Of a stretch of DNA of 64,000 nucleotides, positions 44,511-55,000 are shown piece after piece. Position 1 is the stretch's first letter, and the number at the start of each line of letters is the position of its first letter. The DNA is taken from positions 1,070,972-1,134,971 of the forward strand of contig CAJNDS010001112.1 of the NCBI GenBank assembly GCA_905221605.1, read 5' to 3'. The position numbers and the translations under genes were made by a program. Under the pieces are notes generated by a model. It was not told the origin of the DNA, did no database searches, and worked only from the letters and a program-made list of their open reading frames with translations. Origin of the DNA: Symbiodinium natans. Lineage: Eukaryota > Sar > Dinophyceae > Suessiales > Symbiodiniaceae.

Positions 44511-46043
44511 ATCTGTGCTCCGCAGGCCCCGCCGCAAATGCAGGTCCCCATACCCCTCCAGGTGCCATCATCGCAAGATGCTCAGGTCCACACTTCCTCT
44601 GCGCATCAGGTGCAGGATGTTGCAGCGCCGGCGGTTGGTGCTTTGAGAGCGCCCGCTCAAGCTGCAGCAGCAGCCGCGTCAGGGTTTTGGTCCAACTTCT
44701 GGTCAGGGTTGCAGGGTTCCCATAGGTTGCCCAGCAGTGCAACCCCGCCCGGAGGGGTCGGGCAGTCCTACGACGCAGCACAGGTGAATTTGGCTTGTTC
44801 TGCTCCAAACCCCCCTTCTCAGGCCGAAAACCTGGGTCTGGGCCAGATCTGGCCTCAAGGCTCAGGAATGCCACAGGTGCCACAAGTGCAAGGTACACAG
44901 GTGCCCGCATCTCCACCCGGAGGGGTTGGACCCGCTGCCTATGCACAGGTGCCACAGGTGCAAGGTACACAGGTGCCCGCATCTCCACCCGGAGGGGTTG
45001 GGCCCGCTGCATGTGCACAGGTGCCACAGGTTTCAGACGCAGGTACACAGGTGCCGCATGCTCAGGTATCAGGTGCCCAAGCCAGTGCAGCTCCAGGAGG
45101 AGCGTCTGCAGCAAGCGCAGCGCCCTCCTCGGGCAATCCCATGATGGATGCCTTGTTTGCAGGAATGCAGCAGCTTCAAACCATGCAGGCGCAGGGCATG
45201 CGGGATAAGAGTGTTGTTAGCAACGCCCCTGAAGCCGTCAAGCCAGGCGCTACTGCACTTCCCATGCTGAAAGCTCCTGATCCGATGAGTGGTTCGTTGG
45301 ATTTTCAGGATTGGTTGGAGTTAGTTGCAGGGTTGATGGGTGATTTGTCCGATTCCTCGCATGATTGGTGGACCGCAGTGCTGCAGGTGAGCCGTGACGC
45401 ATATGAAAGGTGGGTGAAGGCTACTCCGCTCGATCGCATCAGGGTAGAGGTTGACGAGCGCCCGGAGCTGGTGGAGGGAAAGTGGTCCAGGGTCAACGCA
45501 CGTGCGTGCGCCATGATTTTAGCAGCCCTAGATCAAGGGGTAAAAGCGGAAATGGTAGCTCGCAGGACCACTCAAGTAGCCACTCAAATCATGTTTCGGC
45601 TTTACACGTTGTATCAGCCTGGAGGTTCCACGGAAAAGGCATTGGTGTTGAATCACCTGCAAAATCCCAATGTTGTTCAGGATGTGGTGTCAGGTGTGTC
45701 CGCGCTGAGGGCATGGGGTAGGTGGCACAAGCGCTGCATTGACTGCGGTATGGTAGCCCCAGATCCTACAGTTCTTGCCGGTGCCCTCACCGAAATGACC
45801 AGCCATATCCTAAGCCAAAACCCGGACCCCATGTTCCGAACTCAGATGGTTCGCAGCATGCTGCACATCGAGACTCACCCTTCGGAAGATGCGGTTCAGG
45901 AGTATTACAAGCACTTGTTAGCCGAGTTTGAAACCATGGCTGGAGCACAGATTGCCACACAGGGTGGGTCAGGCAACAATGTCGCTTTGAAGGCCATGGA
46001 CGCTACGGGGGGTAAGTCGGGGGGCAAGGGGGGTGAAACTTAG
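44511..46043 (+). CDS. gag: Gag core (capsid-like), second section of the same frame
   Basis: Same frame as the preceding section; first ATG at 44,538. Gln/Pro-rich start with an exact-length 72-bp (24-codon) tandem duplication around 44,888 and 44,960. Then a folded Gag domain: D-W-L-E-L-V-A-G-L-M-G-D-L...W-W-T-A-V-L-Q, E-G-K-W-S-R-V-N-A-R-A-C and Q-I-M-F-R-L-Y-T-L-Y-Q-P-G-G, as in retrotransposon Gag of dinoflagellate copia elements (from memory). Ends at TAG 46,041 inside a Gly/Lys linker. Confidence 0.85.
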   Translation: MCAPQAPPQMQVPIPLQVPSSQDAQVHTSSAHQVQDVAAPAVGALRAPAQAAAAAASGFWSNFWSGLQGSHRLPSSATPPGGVGQSYDAAQVNLACSAPNPPSQAENLGLGQIWPQGSGMPQVPQVQGTQVPASPPGGVGPAAYAQVPQVQGTQVPASPPGGVGPAACAQVPQVSDAGTQVPHAQVSGAQASAAPGGASAASAAPSSGNPMMDALFAGMQQLQTMQAQGMRDKSVVSNAPEAVKPGATALPMLKAPDPMSGSLDFQDWLELVAGLMGDLSDSSHDWWTAVLQVSRDAYERWVKATPLDRIRVEVDERPELVEGKWSRVNARACAMILAALDQGVKAEMVARRTTQVATQIMFRLYTLYQPGGSTEKALVLNHLQNPNVVQDVVSGVSALRAWGRWHKRCIDCGMVAPDPTVLAGALTEMTSHILSQNPDPMFRTQMVRSMLHIETHPSEDAVQEYYKHLLAEFETMAGAQIATQGGSGNNVALKAMDATGGKSGGKGGET

Positions 46044-48464
46044 GGTGGGGGGAAGGGTAAGCCGTGCAAGTACTTTCTTACGCCTAAGGGGTGCAAGTTC
46101 GGTGCGAAATGCAAGGCTCCTCACTCCATGAGCGACCTGCCAGCGGCTGAAAGGTTTAAGAAGTGCCTAAATTGTGGCTCTGAGGACCATCGCGTCAAAG
46201 ATTGTAAGGCTGGAAAGGCCGAGCCAGCGGCACCGGAACAGAAGCCGTCAGTCCAGGCAGCCTCCACCTCCACGTCATCCTCCGCGCCACCCGTTGTCCA
46301 GGCCACGCCTGTTCTGTCCATGGATTCCTTCCTTCAGCACGCATCCCACGCCTTGAGGCAGCTTGAAGCTGCGCATGCCACTCATGGGCAACAGCCGTCG
46401 CAGGGTCCAGTATCCACAGTGCCTGCTCCAGCGGCCCCCACTCCTGACGGAGATGGTGTGCAGCAGCCTTCAAATCCATCCCTCCAGAAGCTCACCATTT
46501 GCTCAAGCATGCCAGCTAGTTGCCTTCCAAATGACCCACAAGCAAACCCCCCTTCTCGAGCCGAGATCGAGGGGTTGCCCGGTGCCCAAGCTGTGGAGTC
46601 CGAGCCACCTTTCATTGGACATGCCCTTCTAGACTCAGGGGCCACGCACCCTTTACGGCCAGCATCGTCGCAGGTGGAGTGGGTCAAGACAAACAAGGTG
46701 CAGGTTGGTTTAGCAGGGGGCCACACATCACACATGCGCATCACTAAGCATGGGGTGATACTCACGCCTCCCGGGAGGGATGAGCTGCCGACTGCAATTG
46801 TGCCCCTAGGACAGCTTGTCGCGCGGCTGGGGTACATATTGAGTTGGACAGCTGATGAGTGTTTCTTGCGTTCCCCTGAAGGTGAGCTCACCACGTTGAT
46901 GGTTCAGAACGGTTGCCCTGTGATTGAGCATGATAGGGCGTTGACGCTAATCGCTGAGTTGGAGGCTCAGCGTGAAAACGCACGCAGCACGTTTGCAAAC
47001 CGCGCTGCAAACGAGGTCTCTTCAACCCTCGTCATAGCCAAAGCACTTCAGGCCTTTGGCTTGCCCCTTAGAGGGCAGGATGAGCACGTAAGTCCAAGTC
47101 TGAAACAAGGGTGGGGACATGGAATAAGTGCCCAAATGACCGCGCCCATTTGGCCAGGGCAAACCCCCCTTTTGGAGCCAAAAAAGGGGGTTTGTGGGAC
47201 CCAAGTTTTGGATCCCAAAGTGTGCCTGCAGCAGTCCTCAACCGTTTGGTTCAGGTTGGACGCCGACGATGAGTGTGACGACAACCCCACACGATACCAG
47301 CTTGATGGTGATGGGGATTCAAGCGTCTATGATTTGGACTGGACTCGTCTGCCACTCTCGCCGCTCGGAAGAGATGGGCCTGCACAGGTGCCAGGTCCAC
47401 TGCCGTGTTGTCCGGGCAGGTTTAGTTTAGATGGTTTTGGTGGGTTTTGCGTGTTTGGGCTGCGTGAGGTCCAGCCAACAAACTGCCAGGACCTCACCAC
47501 CAGGCCAGGAGGAGAGCATGAAACCACAGTGCCCAGCAGTGTTGCAGTTCCAGCAACCTCCCCCCGGGAGGGCGGGACCTGCAACGCACGCCAACGTCTG
47601 ACGGCAAACCTCCTTTTTCAGCTGCAGCTGTTATTGTGTCTGTTTTTGCTTGGCATGCGTGGCACTGTGTTTACACCGTGCTCTGGTGTCCGGAACCCAC
47701 CCGCAGCAGCTACAGGCACTCCAGTACCGTACTGGATTGAGGAGGAGCCGTGCGTTAGGTTGTGGGGTTTGAGCGCTGTCGTGCCGGAGCCTCCTGTCCA
47801 GGAGGAGTCCCAACAACCCCTTGCAGAAAAAGCTGTGCGTTTAGCTTCAGCTGCAGATGGCCTTGTGACCGCAGTTTGTTGGGGCATGCCTGGGTTTTAC
47901 CTGGTTCACAAGCGTGATCATCCTGTTTGTGCGATATTCATGCTGCTTGTCTTTTTGCAAGTCATAGGCGCCGCTAGCCAGCAGGATGAAGAGCCGGAAG
48001 ACCTGTCGCTCCCAGTTCCCTTGGACGCCGACCTGATGCTTGCAGTGTGCATTTTCGGTGTTGCGTTTTGTGCCATTGTTTTGTGGGAGTTTCTGAAGTG
48101 GAGTTTTGCCTTCTTGTCCCGCAGGACCTTCGGCATGAGCAGTGTGTCGCTAAGCCCGCGAAAGGCACGCAAGTTGCAGCGTCTCAGGGACCGCACGGAG
48201 CAAGTCCGGGCAGAAATCTCTGAGAGAGAGGCAGCGGCCAGTTCCTCACAGCATCTTGCGACCGCTTCCGGGAGGAACGCGCCAGCTTCCACTAGGCAGG
48301 CCGATGAAGCACCAACTCGTTTCTTTGCAACGCCAGAGGGCAACGCGCTTCATCGCACCAAGGCCTGTCCCACACTTGCCCGTTCACACAAGTTTGTTGT
48401 GTTTGAGGTCTGCCGGCAGTGCCACAGGAGCCAGGCAGACTGCACGCAGCATAGCACACGTTAG
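46044..48464 (+). CDS. Zinc fingers, aspartic protease and membrane-segment region
   Basis: Same frame again; first ATG 46,128. Before it the frame encodes a CCCH finger (C-K-Y-F-L-T-P-K-G-C-K-F-G-A-K-C-K-A-P-H, 46,065-46,124), then a CCHC knuckle C-L-N-C-G-S-E-D-H-R-V-K-D-C. Protease motif L-L-D-S-G-A-T-H-P-L-R lies near residue 169 from the ATG. Downstream no H-H-C-C/D-D-E integrase and no Y-x-D-D; instead Pro-rich sequence and three hydrophobic segments (near residues 495-515, 600-617, 636-656), a coiled coil, and a C-terminal H-x4-C...C-x2-C cluster. Stop TAG 48,462. Confidence 0.85.
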   Translation, partial: GGGKGKPCKYFLTPKGCKFGAKCKAPHSMSDLPAAERFKKCLNCGSEDHRVKDCKAGKAEPAAPEQKPSVQAASTSTSSSAPPVVQATPVLSMDSFLQHASHALRQLEAAHATHGQQPSQGPVSTVPAPAAPTPDGDGVQQPSNPSLQKLTICSSMPASCLPNDPQANPPSRAEIEGLPGAQAVESEPPFIGHALLDSGATHPLRPASSQVEWVKTNKVQVGLAGGHTSHMRITKHGVILTPPGRDELPTAIVPLGQLVARLGYILSWTADECFLRSPEGELTTLMVQNGCPVIEHDRALTLIAELEAQRENARSTFANRAANEVSSTLVIAKALQAFGLPLRGQDEHVSPSLKQGWGHGISAQMTAPIWPGQTPLLEPKKGVCGTQVLDPKVCLQQSSTVWFRLDADDECDDNPTRYQLDGDGDSSVYDLDWTRLPLSPLGRDGPAQVPGPLPCCPGRFSLDGFGGFCVFGLREVQPTNCQDLTTRPGGEHETTVPSSVAVPATSPREGGTCNARQRLTANLLFQLQLLLCLFLLGMRGTVFTPCSGVRNPPAAATGTPVPYWIEEEPCVRLWGLSAVVPEPPVQEESQQPLAEKAVRLASAADGLVTAVCWGMPGFYLVHKRDHPVCAIFMLLVFLQVIGAASQQDEEPEDLSLPVPLDADLMLAVCIFGVAFCAIVLWEFLKWSFAFLSRRTFGMSSVSLSPRKARKLQRLRDRTEQVRAEISEREAAASSSQHLATASGRNAPASTRQADEAPTRFFATPEGNALHRTKACPTLARSHKFVVFEVCRQCHRSQADCTQHSTR

Positions 48465-48674
48465 GGCATCCGCCGCCCTGACGGGTAGGTTGCGCGCCCC
48501 ATTGCGCAGGCCTGCCAGCAGTGCTTTCCTTTTGCAAAGAGGTGCCGTGAGAGCCCTCGCACTCTGAGGCCAGCCGGCCAGCTACAGCCTTTCCTTCGGT
48601 AGGAGCTCGTACCTCCTCCCGGAAGGGATGGACATGTACAGGTTTTGTTTGTCGCAATACCCTAGCGGTGTTGC
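48465..48674. other. Element 3' untranslated region
   Basis: Non-coding between the last stop and the purine tract; contains a CCTCCCGGAAGGGATGG palindrome near 48,617 that recurs elsewhere in the element. Confidence 0.6.
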
Positions 48675-48684
48675 GAAGGAGGAG
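48675..48684 (+). promoter_or_regulatory. Polypurine tract
   Basis: GAAGGAGGAG directly before the 3' LTR; plus-strand primer site inferred. Confidence 0.85.
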
Positions 48685-48975
48685 TGTTGAAGCCTACTCC
48701 TGTACATGTCATCCTGTAGCAGTTGCACCATGCAGTTTTCCGTTTGCTTTCTAGGCCCAAAGCCTTGAGCATGAAACATTCTAAATATGTACAGCATTTC
48801 ACAGAGTAGGTGCCAAACCCTACAAAGTAGTTATACCTTTGTGGTCTTTCGCTGTCTTGTTTGCTTGCGTGTAAAAAGCTCCGCGCTTAGTTTGAGTCCT
48901 TGCAATGGCTGATTTCAGAGGGGAAGTCATGAATCCACTTCTGTCTTCTATGCCTGCTGGGGCTCAACCTCAGCA
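48685..48975 (+). repeat. 3' LTR
   Basis: 291 bp identical by eye to the 5' LTR, ending ...CTCAGCA then CTAAC. Confidence 0.93.
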
Positions 48976-48980
48976 CTAAC
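48976..48980. repeat. Target-site duplication, right copy
   Basis: CTAAC followed by CCTAAACCC array. Confidence 0.75.
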
Positions 48981-49028
48981 CCTAAACCCTAAACCCTAAC
49001 CCTCAAACCTAAACCCTAAACCCTTAAC

Positions 49029-49096
49029 GCGAAATCGGACCCGGCGCCGCGGTCTGCGAAGAAGAAGGGGTTTTCAATGATCCAGTTCCAGGCTTC
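49029..49096 (-). CDS. Strong exon candidate
   Basis: CCGAG|G acceptor and TTCGC|GTTAAG donor. Peptide E-A-W-N-W-I-I-E-N-P-F-F-F-A-D-R-G-A-G-S then D-F. Aromatic-rich, clearly protein. A faint likeness to exostosin-type glycosyltransferase segments is not enough to name it. Confidence 0.7.
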
Positions 49097-52000
49097 CTCG
49101 GGTTTAGGGTTTCGGGTTTAGGGTTTAGGGCTTAGGGCTTAGGGTTTAGGGTTTAGGGTTTAGGGTTTAGGGTTTAGGGTTTAGGGTTTAGGGTTTAGGG
49201 TTCAGGGTTCAGGGTTTAGGCTGGCTCAGGGTGGCATGTAAGAAGATCGCAACGAACTCTCTAAACCAGTGGTTTGGGTGGGCCTTGCGACGTTCCCACC
49301 CCCCACCCCCCTCCCCCGCCCGCAAAGCCCCTAAAGCGCAAACCCGAAAAACCCTAAACCTCAAAACCTCCCCCCCCTAAAAAGAAAAAATGCCTCACCG
49401 AAACCTGCGCAGCCAGGCTGTTATTGCCCTCCAAGTGCTGCTTCGGCGCTGCGAAAGTTACCAGATGCCCGCCCTGGTCCTCCGCCCATTTCTTCTCTTC
49501 GTCGAAGGTCCTCTTGTCCTAAGAATCACAAGGGTATTGGGGCTTTGGAATTAGAGCTCAGGGCTTCGGATGTAGGGCCAAGGTTTCTCTGAGGCCTGTG
49601 CTCGGTGCGCAGCATTTCCGGGTGAAGGTTGGGGCAACAAACCAGGGTTGAAAATCCTCATCGTAGCGAACAACACCGAGGAGCGCGGCAAACCTACGCG
49701 CGACCACGGCCCTAAACCCTTACCCTAAACCCCGCCCACATGTTACGCACGCAGCCTCTCTTCAGCCAGGAGGCGTTTGCACTGTAGATGAGGAATTCCA
49801 TCTTCCAGACATCCTCACGTGGGCTGGGTTTAAAGCTCTTTGAATGCGCTGCCCTCAGGTCTCGCGTTCCGGGGTTACGACCTGACTGGCGTGGAGCAGT
49901 CTAGGAGCCGAAATTCACAACCCTAAACCGTAAACCTAAAACCGAGGGCCCTACACCCTAGGCCAAGGCCTCAACAGCTCACAACAGATTGAAAGCCCCA
50001 CAATCTGCAAGCAAACAAGGCACTAAGCCCTAAACCCCTCAACCCCTAACCCCTGACACCCCCAAAAAAACCTAAAACCTTGAAACCCTCTGAAACGCTT
50101 CGAATACTGGAAACCCCTAAAAACCCCTAAAACCCTAGAAGACCCTAAAAGCCGCTGAAACCCCTAAAACTCCTAAAACCCCTTAACCCCAAAAACCCCT
50201 TAAAACCCCTCAAAAAAACAAACTGAAAAACCCTTAAAAAATCCTATAACCCCTAAACGCTGGCAAGGCAACTGTCGGCTTGCGCTCGTAGAGCGGCTTG
50301 GCTTCGGCGAGCCAGGACTTGCCTGGAGGGATTTAGGGTTTAGGGTTTAGGGTTTAGGGTTGAGGTTTTTCAGTCGTTTGGGGGTTCTAGGCGATCAGGG
50401 ACGCCGATGTTCATGGTTCAGGCCGACCTTCTTTTCTAGGGGCCCAGAAAACCACGTAAACATAAGGCTCCTACTCTTGGACTATTAGGGGCCCCAAAAA
50501 AGGGGGATTCCGAAAACCCTGTTTGTAGGATGCTCTTGTTCATGTGGTGTTTTGGGCCCCCCTATTCTCAGAAAAGCTGCCCACCCTCAGAGGTCAGGTT
50601 CTCAAGGCCTCAAGAGCCTGTAAAACACTGAAATCTTGGGTTTAGGGTTTAGGGATGTTCCCCCGAATACGAACAGTTCCTTTGTAGGATTCTAGTACCC
50701 CCTACCATGATCCCTATTAAGGACTGTTCGTAGATTTTGGCCGCGTGGGCGTCGTCTCCGAGGATCCTTTTCAGGTCTCCGTTGACATGTACGTGGCGTG
50801 GGCCTCAAGCACCTCGACCAGGCTTGTCTCGCCGTCGTGTTAGGTTGTGGTCATGAAAGACTGGCGCAGTGGCCGTGCGAATCTCAACATCGTTCCAGCA
50901 TGAGCTCGAATGCATGCAAGCTAGTCTTGTACTGGCGTATTAAATCGTGCAGCGCCTGAGCCAAGGTAACCACTGCTTTTGAAACAAGGAACGCACAGTG
51001 TTGGGGTATAATACACGCGACCGGACATGAGTCAACCATGCGGGCAGGTGACAAGGAAGACCAAAAAAATGCGCAACATGTAGGATCGACAACAACTGAG
51101 CCCGGCAGGATTCTGATCTGCTGACGTGCCGCGCGTCCCTAATCTGCGCAGTTGAGAGTTGAGAGTGAAGGGGTTCAGTCCTAAACACCCCCTCCCTCCC
51201 GAAAGCCCGATCCTGAAGGCGGTCCAGCAGGGACACCCTCAGAAATCGGCTCCTCCGAGGGGTCGAGGGTGCAGGGTCAACAGGATGTAGGCTTCAGAGT
51301 CGAGGCTCAAGTTGCCCTCCAAAACCCAAAGCATTGCACCCAAGCCCCGAAGCCATCTCGCTACTTTCATTTTTGAGGGGCATACCCCACCCCCAAGCCC
51401 TGAAGCCAACATCGGTCTGTTGATTGTTGAGGGGCATTGAGGACCTTTAAGTGAGGGTTGGGGACGGAACCTTCGGAGGGCTTGCAGCTAGGAGCTGGGA
51501 TTCCTGAACTCTGCAGCCTGAACCCTAAAGGCCGCGGCTTCACTTTGCGTGCAGGTCGACTGCAAATGAGGCGGCTGCAGTCAGCCTGAACAGTACTAAG
51601 TGCTAAGTCACTATGTGATGTGCGCTATGTATCATGCGGTTTTGACAAAATATGCTGGACATAGCCTACTGTAAAGTGTTTACATAATTGCATCCTCGAG
51701 AAGGGCAGGCCGCCCACCTCGCGTAGGCTTGTTGGACCCACGCTCTCCGACATCTTTGGCTAACCCGGTAGGGTTTTGAAGCTTAGGGATTGTGCAGGAA
51801 CTCCCAAACCCTAAATTTGTACCCCGAACCGCGGTTTAGGGTTTCGGGTCGGCTCCTTCATCTCCATGCAATGCACCTTGCCGCTGTCCAGCTGGTTCAC
51901 CTCACCTCAGCACAGGGCGAGCCAAGCGAACTCGGCTCTGGCGCAAAAAGCGGCCACCCGAACCGCCCTGTACCCCAAGAGCTTCAAAGCCCCCTAAGCC

Positions 52001-55000
52001 CCATTTTGAATCATTCTTGGGTATATTTTCATATTCTGTATCAATTACAGCCAGAATTCTGTGCACGGAGAGCTCCATGCGATTGAAGAAGTAGAGTTCC
52101 TGCTCCCGGCGCTCCTCGATTTTGTTGAAGCCGTTGGAGGCCACCTTCCGAGCAAGCAACCTAAGAAATCCCGAAACCCCCAACCTCTCGCCATGAAATG
52201 CCCCCACGAATACGCGCTCAACTCTACAGGGCACGTCATCAGGGTGCAGGGGCTGTGGGCGTGTGCATGTTGGTGGCACACGACATTCTTCTTTGGTCTG
52301 CACACAAACACGCCGCTCTTGCAACGGAAAGCCTGGACGCACTCGAAGCAGTTGAAGCTCCCAAGCCCGGGCTCGTCAGCTGAGCTGAACCAATTCCTGC
52401 GCACCATGACCAGGGTACGTGTAGAAGTTGATCTCGGCCCTAAACCCTAAACCCTTTTTGCCTCAACCCTAAACCAAAAACCCCTCACCCGTACTGGACA
52501 GGCAAGCGGCCCGTTGACGCAGGTCAGCACTTCCTCGCTGGTGCCCTGGCCTTAGCAGCGATCGGCGAATCGAGCTTGGGGGCGGGGGGTTTTTTAGGGT
52601 TTGGGGAGAGCCTGTCAACAGGTACTGGCATATTCTCTGGTTTCAGAGCGACCTGCTCCAGAAGAGCATGGCCAAAGAAAAAGGTGGGGCATGGCACAGC
52701 TGAAGGCTTCAAAAACAGTCAAGGACTAGTCCTTACATCATATAGGTCCTGATAATCTGATATAGGTTTAGGGTTTCACATGCCTAAACTCATCAGCCTG
52801 AGCCCGGCAACCCGGCTTGGTGGGTGGTTGGTGGGTGGGGCTGGGCAGAACAAGTAGCAGCCGCCGCCGAGAAAGCCGGCGGCGTTGAAGGCTTGGGGGT
52901 TTCCGGCATCAAGAACATGTGGTCGGATCTCCAAAGTACGAAGAATATCTTGGGCAGCATCATAAAAGGGATGTGGAGGCTGTTAGTTGTCATGGGGCAA
53001 GGCCTGTAGAAGGCAGGGCCCATTGCAGGCGCTCGATTGCAGCATATCCCTACCGTCTACCGTGTAGTGCGTTGGGCCCCGGAAAGTAGAGCAACCCATG
53101 GCGCAGCCTTCGGCCGCCACTTCGGCCGCCACTTCGGCCCCGTTGCAGACAACCAGTAAGACCCAAACCCTGGACCCTCAAGGCCATAGAATGCAGCGAA
53201 GGGGGCTACCTCGCACGGCGGAATAGCGCTCGTTCCAGCATGACACCTGGCCAGCTCTCTTTGTGTCAGGGCCCCTTCTCGGCGGGGTTTAGACTGTAGG
53301 GTTTCGGGCTGAAGGTCCAGGGCCAATTATAACTGCACTCATAACCCACTTCCAAGCCCCTTAAGTGCCGTAATATAGTTCTAATTTGGGTTATAAGCAC
53401 AGCTATCATTGGCTAAGAAATACGATGAAGCTCCAAGTAGGCTTGAGGGCTCCTCTTGCGTCAGGTTCGGACGCCCCAAAGGTTGGAGCTGGCCTTGAGC
53501 GTGTTTCCGTGCTCGAAGCTTGCCGGGAGCTTCTTCTTGTGGCGCCAGTCTCCGTAATCGGGCGGTCGATAGGTGGGCCTGCATCAAACAGACAAAAAAA
53601 CAGACAAACAGACGAGACAGACGGACGGACAGACAGAAAGAGAGCTTCAGACAGGCTGCGGATCCGGAATACAACCCTAATCAGAGTACAGGCTGTTTCT
53701 ACGTTTCTAGCTCACAATGAGATGCCAGCAGATGCAGCTGCTGTGATGACAGCCGACATGCTTGCTCCTCCCTGACGTCTACCTCCCTCCGTCGATGTCT
53801 GATGCAGCGGCCTTCCACATGCAGAGATGCCAGCACCTCCCAGCAAAAGCATCATGTCCTTGCAGAGGGCGCGACGATGCATCTCCAAGCTACGCACAAG
53901 AAGATCAGCAGAACCAAGACTGAGACAAGCTTCGCATTGCGCATGAAGGTCCCAGAAGAAGAAGGTCGCAGGAGCCACCTCGGAAGATTCTGCTTTTGGG
54001 TTCAGGGCTTCGGCCGCCAAGGAGAACTGCAGGATTCTGCTGCCTGGCCACACTGGTCAGATACTGTCTCCGCATGGACACGGTGAAGCACCTGGCAACA
54101 AGGGAACAAGTCGAAGCCCCACCACGTGCTTAAAAGCACATCGGGGCGGCTCACAACGGCAAGCGCTTTTGTTGAGCCTCCAGTAAAGCATATTCCTGAT
54201 ACCTTTAGGGCATCCAAATCTCTTTTTCTGTGAATTTGATATGAAATCTACAGGCCTAATAATAAAACCAATAGAACTCCTAAAACCCCAAATAAATGCA
54301 CACTACTGATGGCTTTCTTTATTCTATTTTGCTTTTAATAGAAATCTTTTTGGACTTTTAGTAATTAAAGTTCGAGGACCTTCTAGTAATTCATAAACTG
54401 ACCCTGTATTTTACTTGCGAGTTTATGAAATTCAATCGCTTACAAACTATTAACTATTATGTGATTCGCTTGACCATAAAGTCAAAAATATGAAGGAGAA
54501 GAAGAAGAAGAAGAAGAACGTAAAGGCGAAGAGAACACTAAAGGGCCAACTATTTCTATTTTGAGGACACGCATGAATGTATTCATTTGCCCTTAAGCGA
54601 ACGAAACCAGCTATTTACTTTCATAATCTTGTTCGCGGGCCAAAAGACGTCTTTTACAATGTGCCCGCGTGTTCGTTCAGATTTTCACTCACACAACTAC
54701 TGCAGTGACAAAATCTACAGCATCTCTCCACTGCCTTCTTTCAGGGCGCCCAGTTGCCCCCCCGATTGCCGTCCGCACGCGGCAAAAGAACTGGGCCCGC
54801 GGCTCCTGAGGATTTGCGACGACGCATCCTGCGGCCCACACTTCCCAGCACACCCCTCACAAGAGTCACCCGACCGAAAGTCTTGGGTTTCAGGATGCCC
54901 CTAAACCCTAAACCCCTAAACCCTGAACCCTAAAACCCCTAAAACCTAAACCCTCAAACCCCTAAACCCCTAAACCCCTAAACCCCTAAACCCCTACACC

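Larger units (their letters stand above)
43217..48975 (+). mobile_element. Ty1/copia-type LTR retrotransposon, non-autonomous, 5,759 bp
   Basis: Two 291-bp LTRs with TG...CA ends that I read as identical, flanked by CTAAC on both sides (43,212-43,216 and 48,976-48,980). A 17-bp primer site complementary to the anticodon arm of initiator tRNA-Met follows the 5' LTR, and a purine tract precedes the 3' LTR. One frame runs 43,437-48,464 with two TAG codons. It encodes Gag with CCCH and CCHC fingers and a D-S-G-A protease, but no integrase or reverse transcriptase motif is seen. Movement would need a helper element. Confidence 0.92.
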
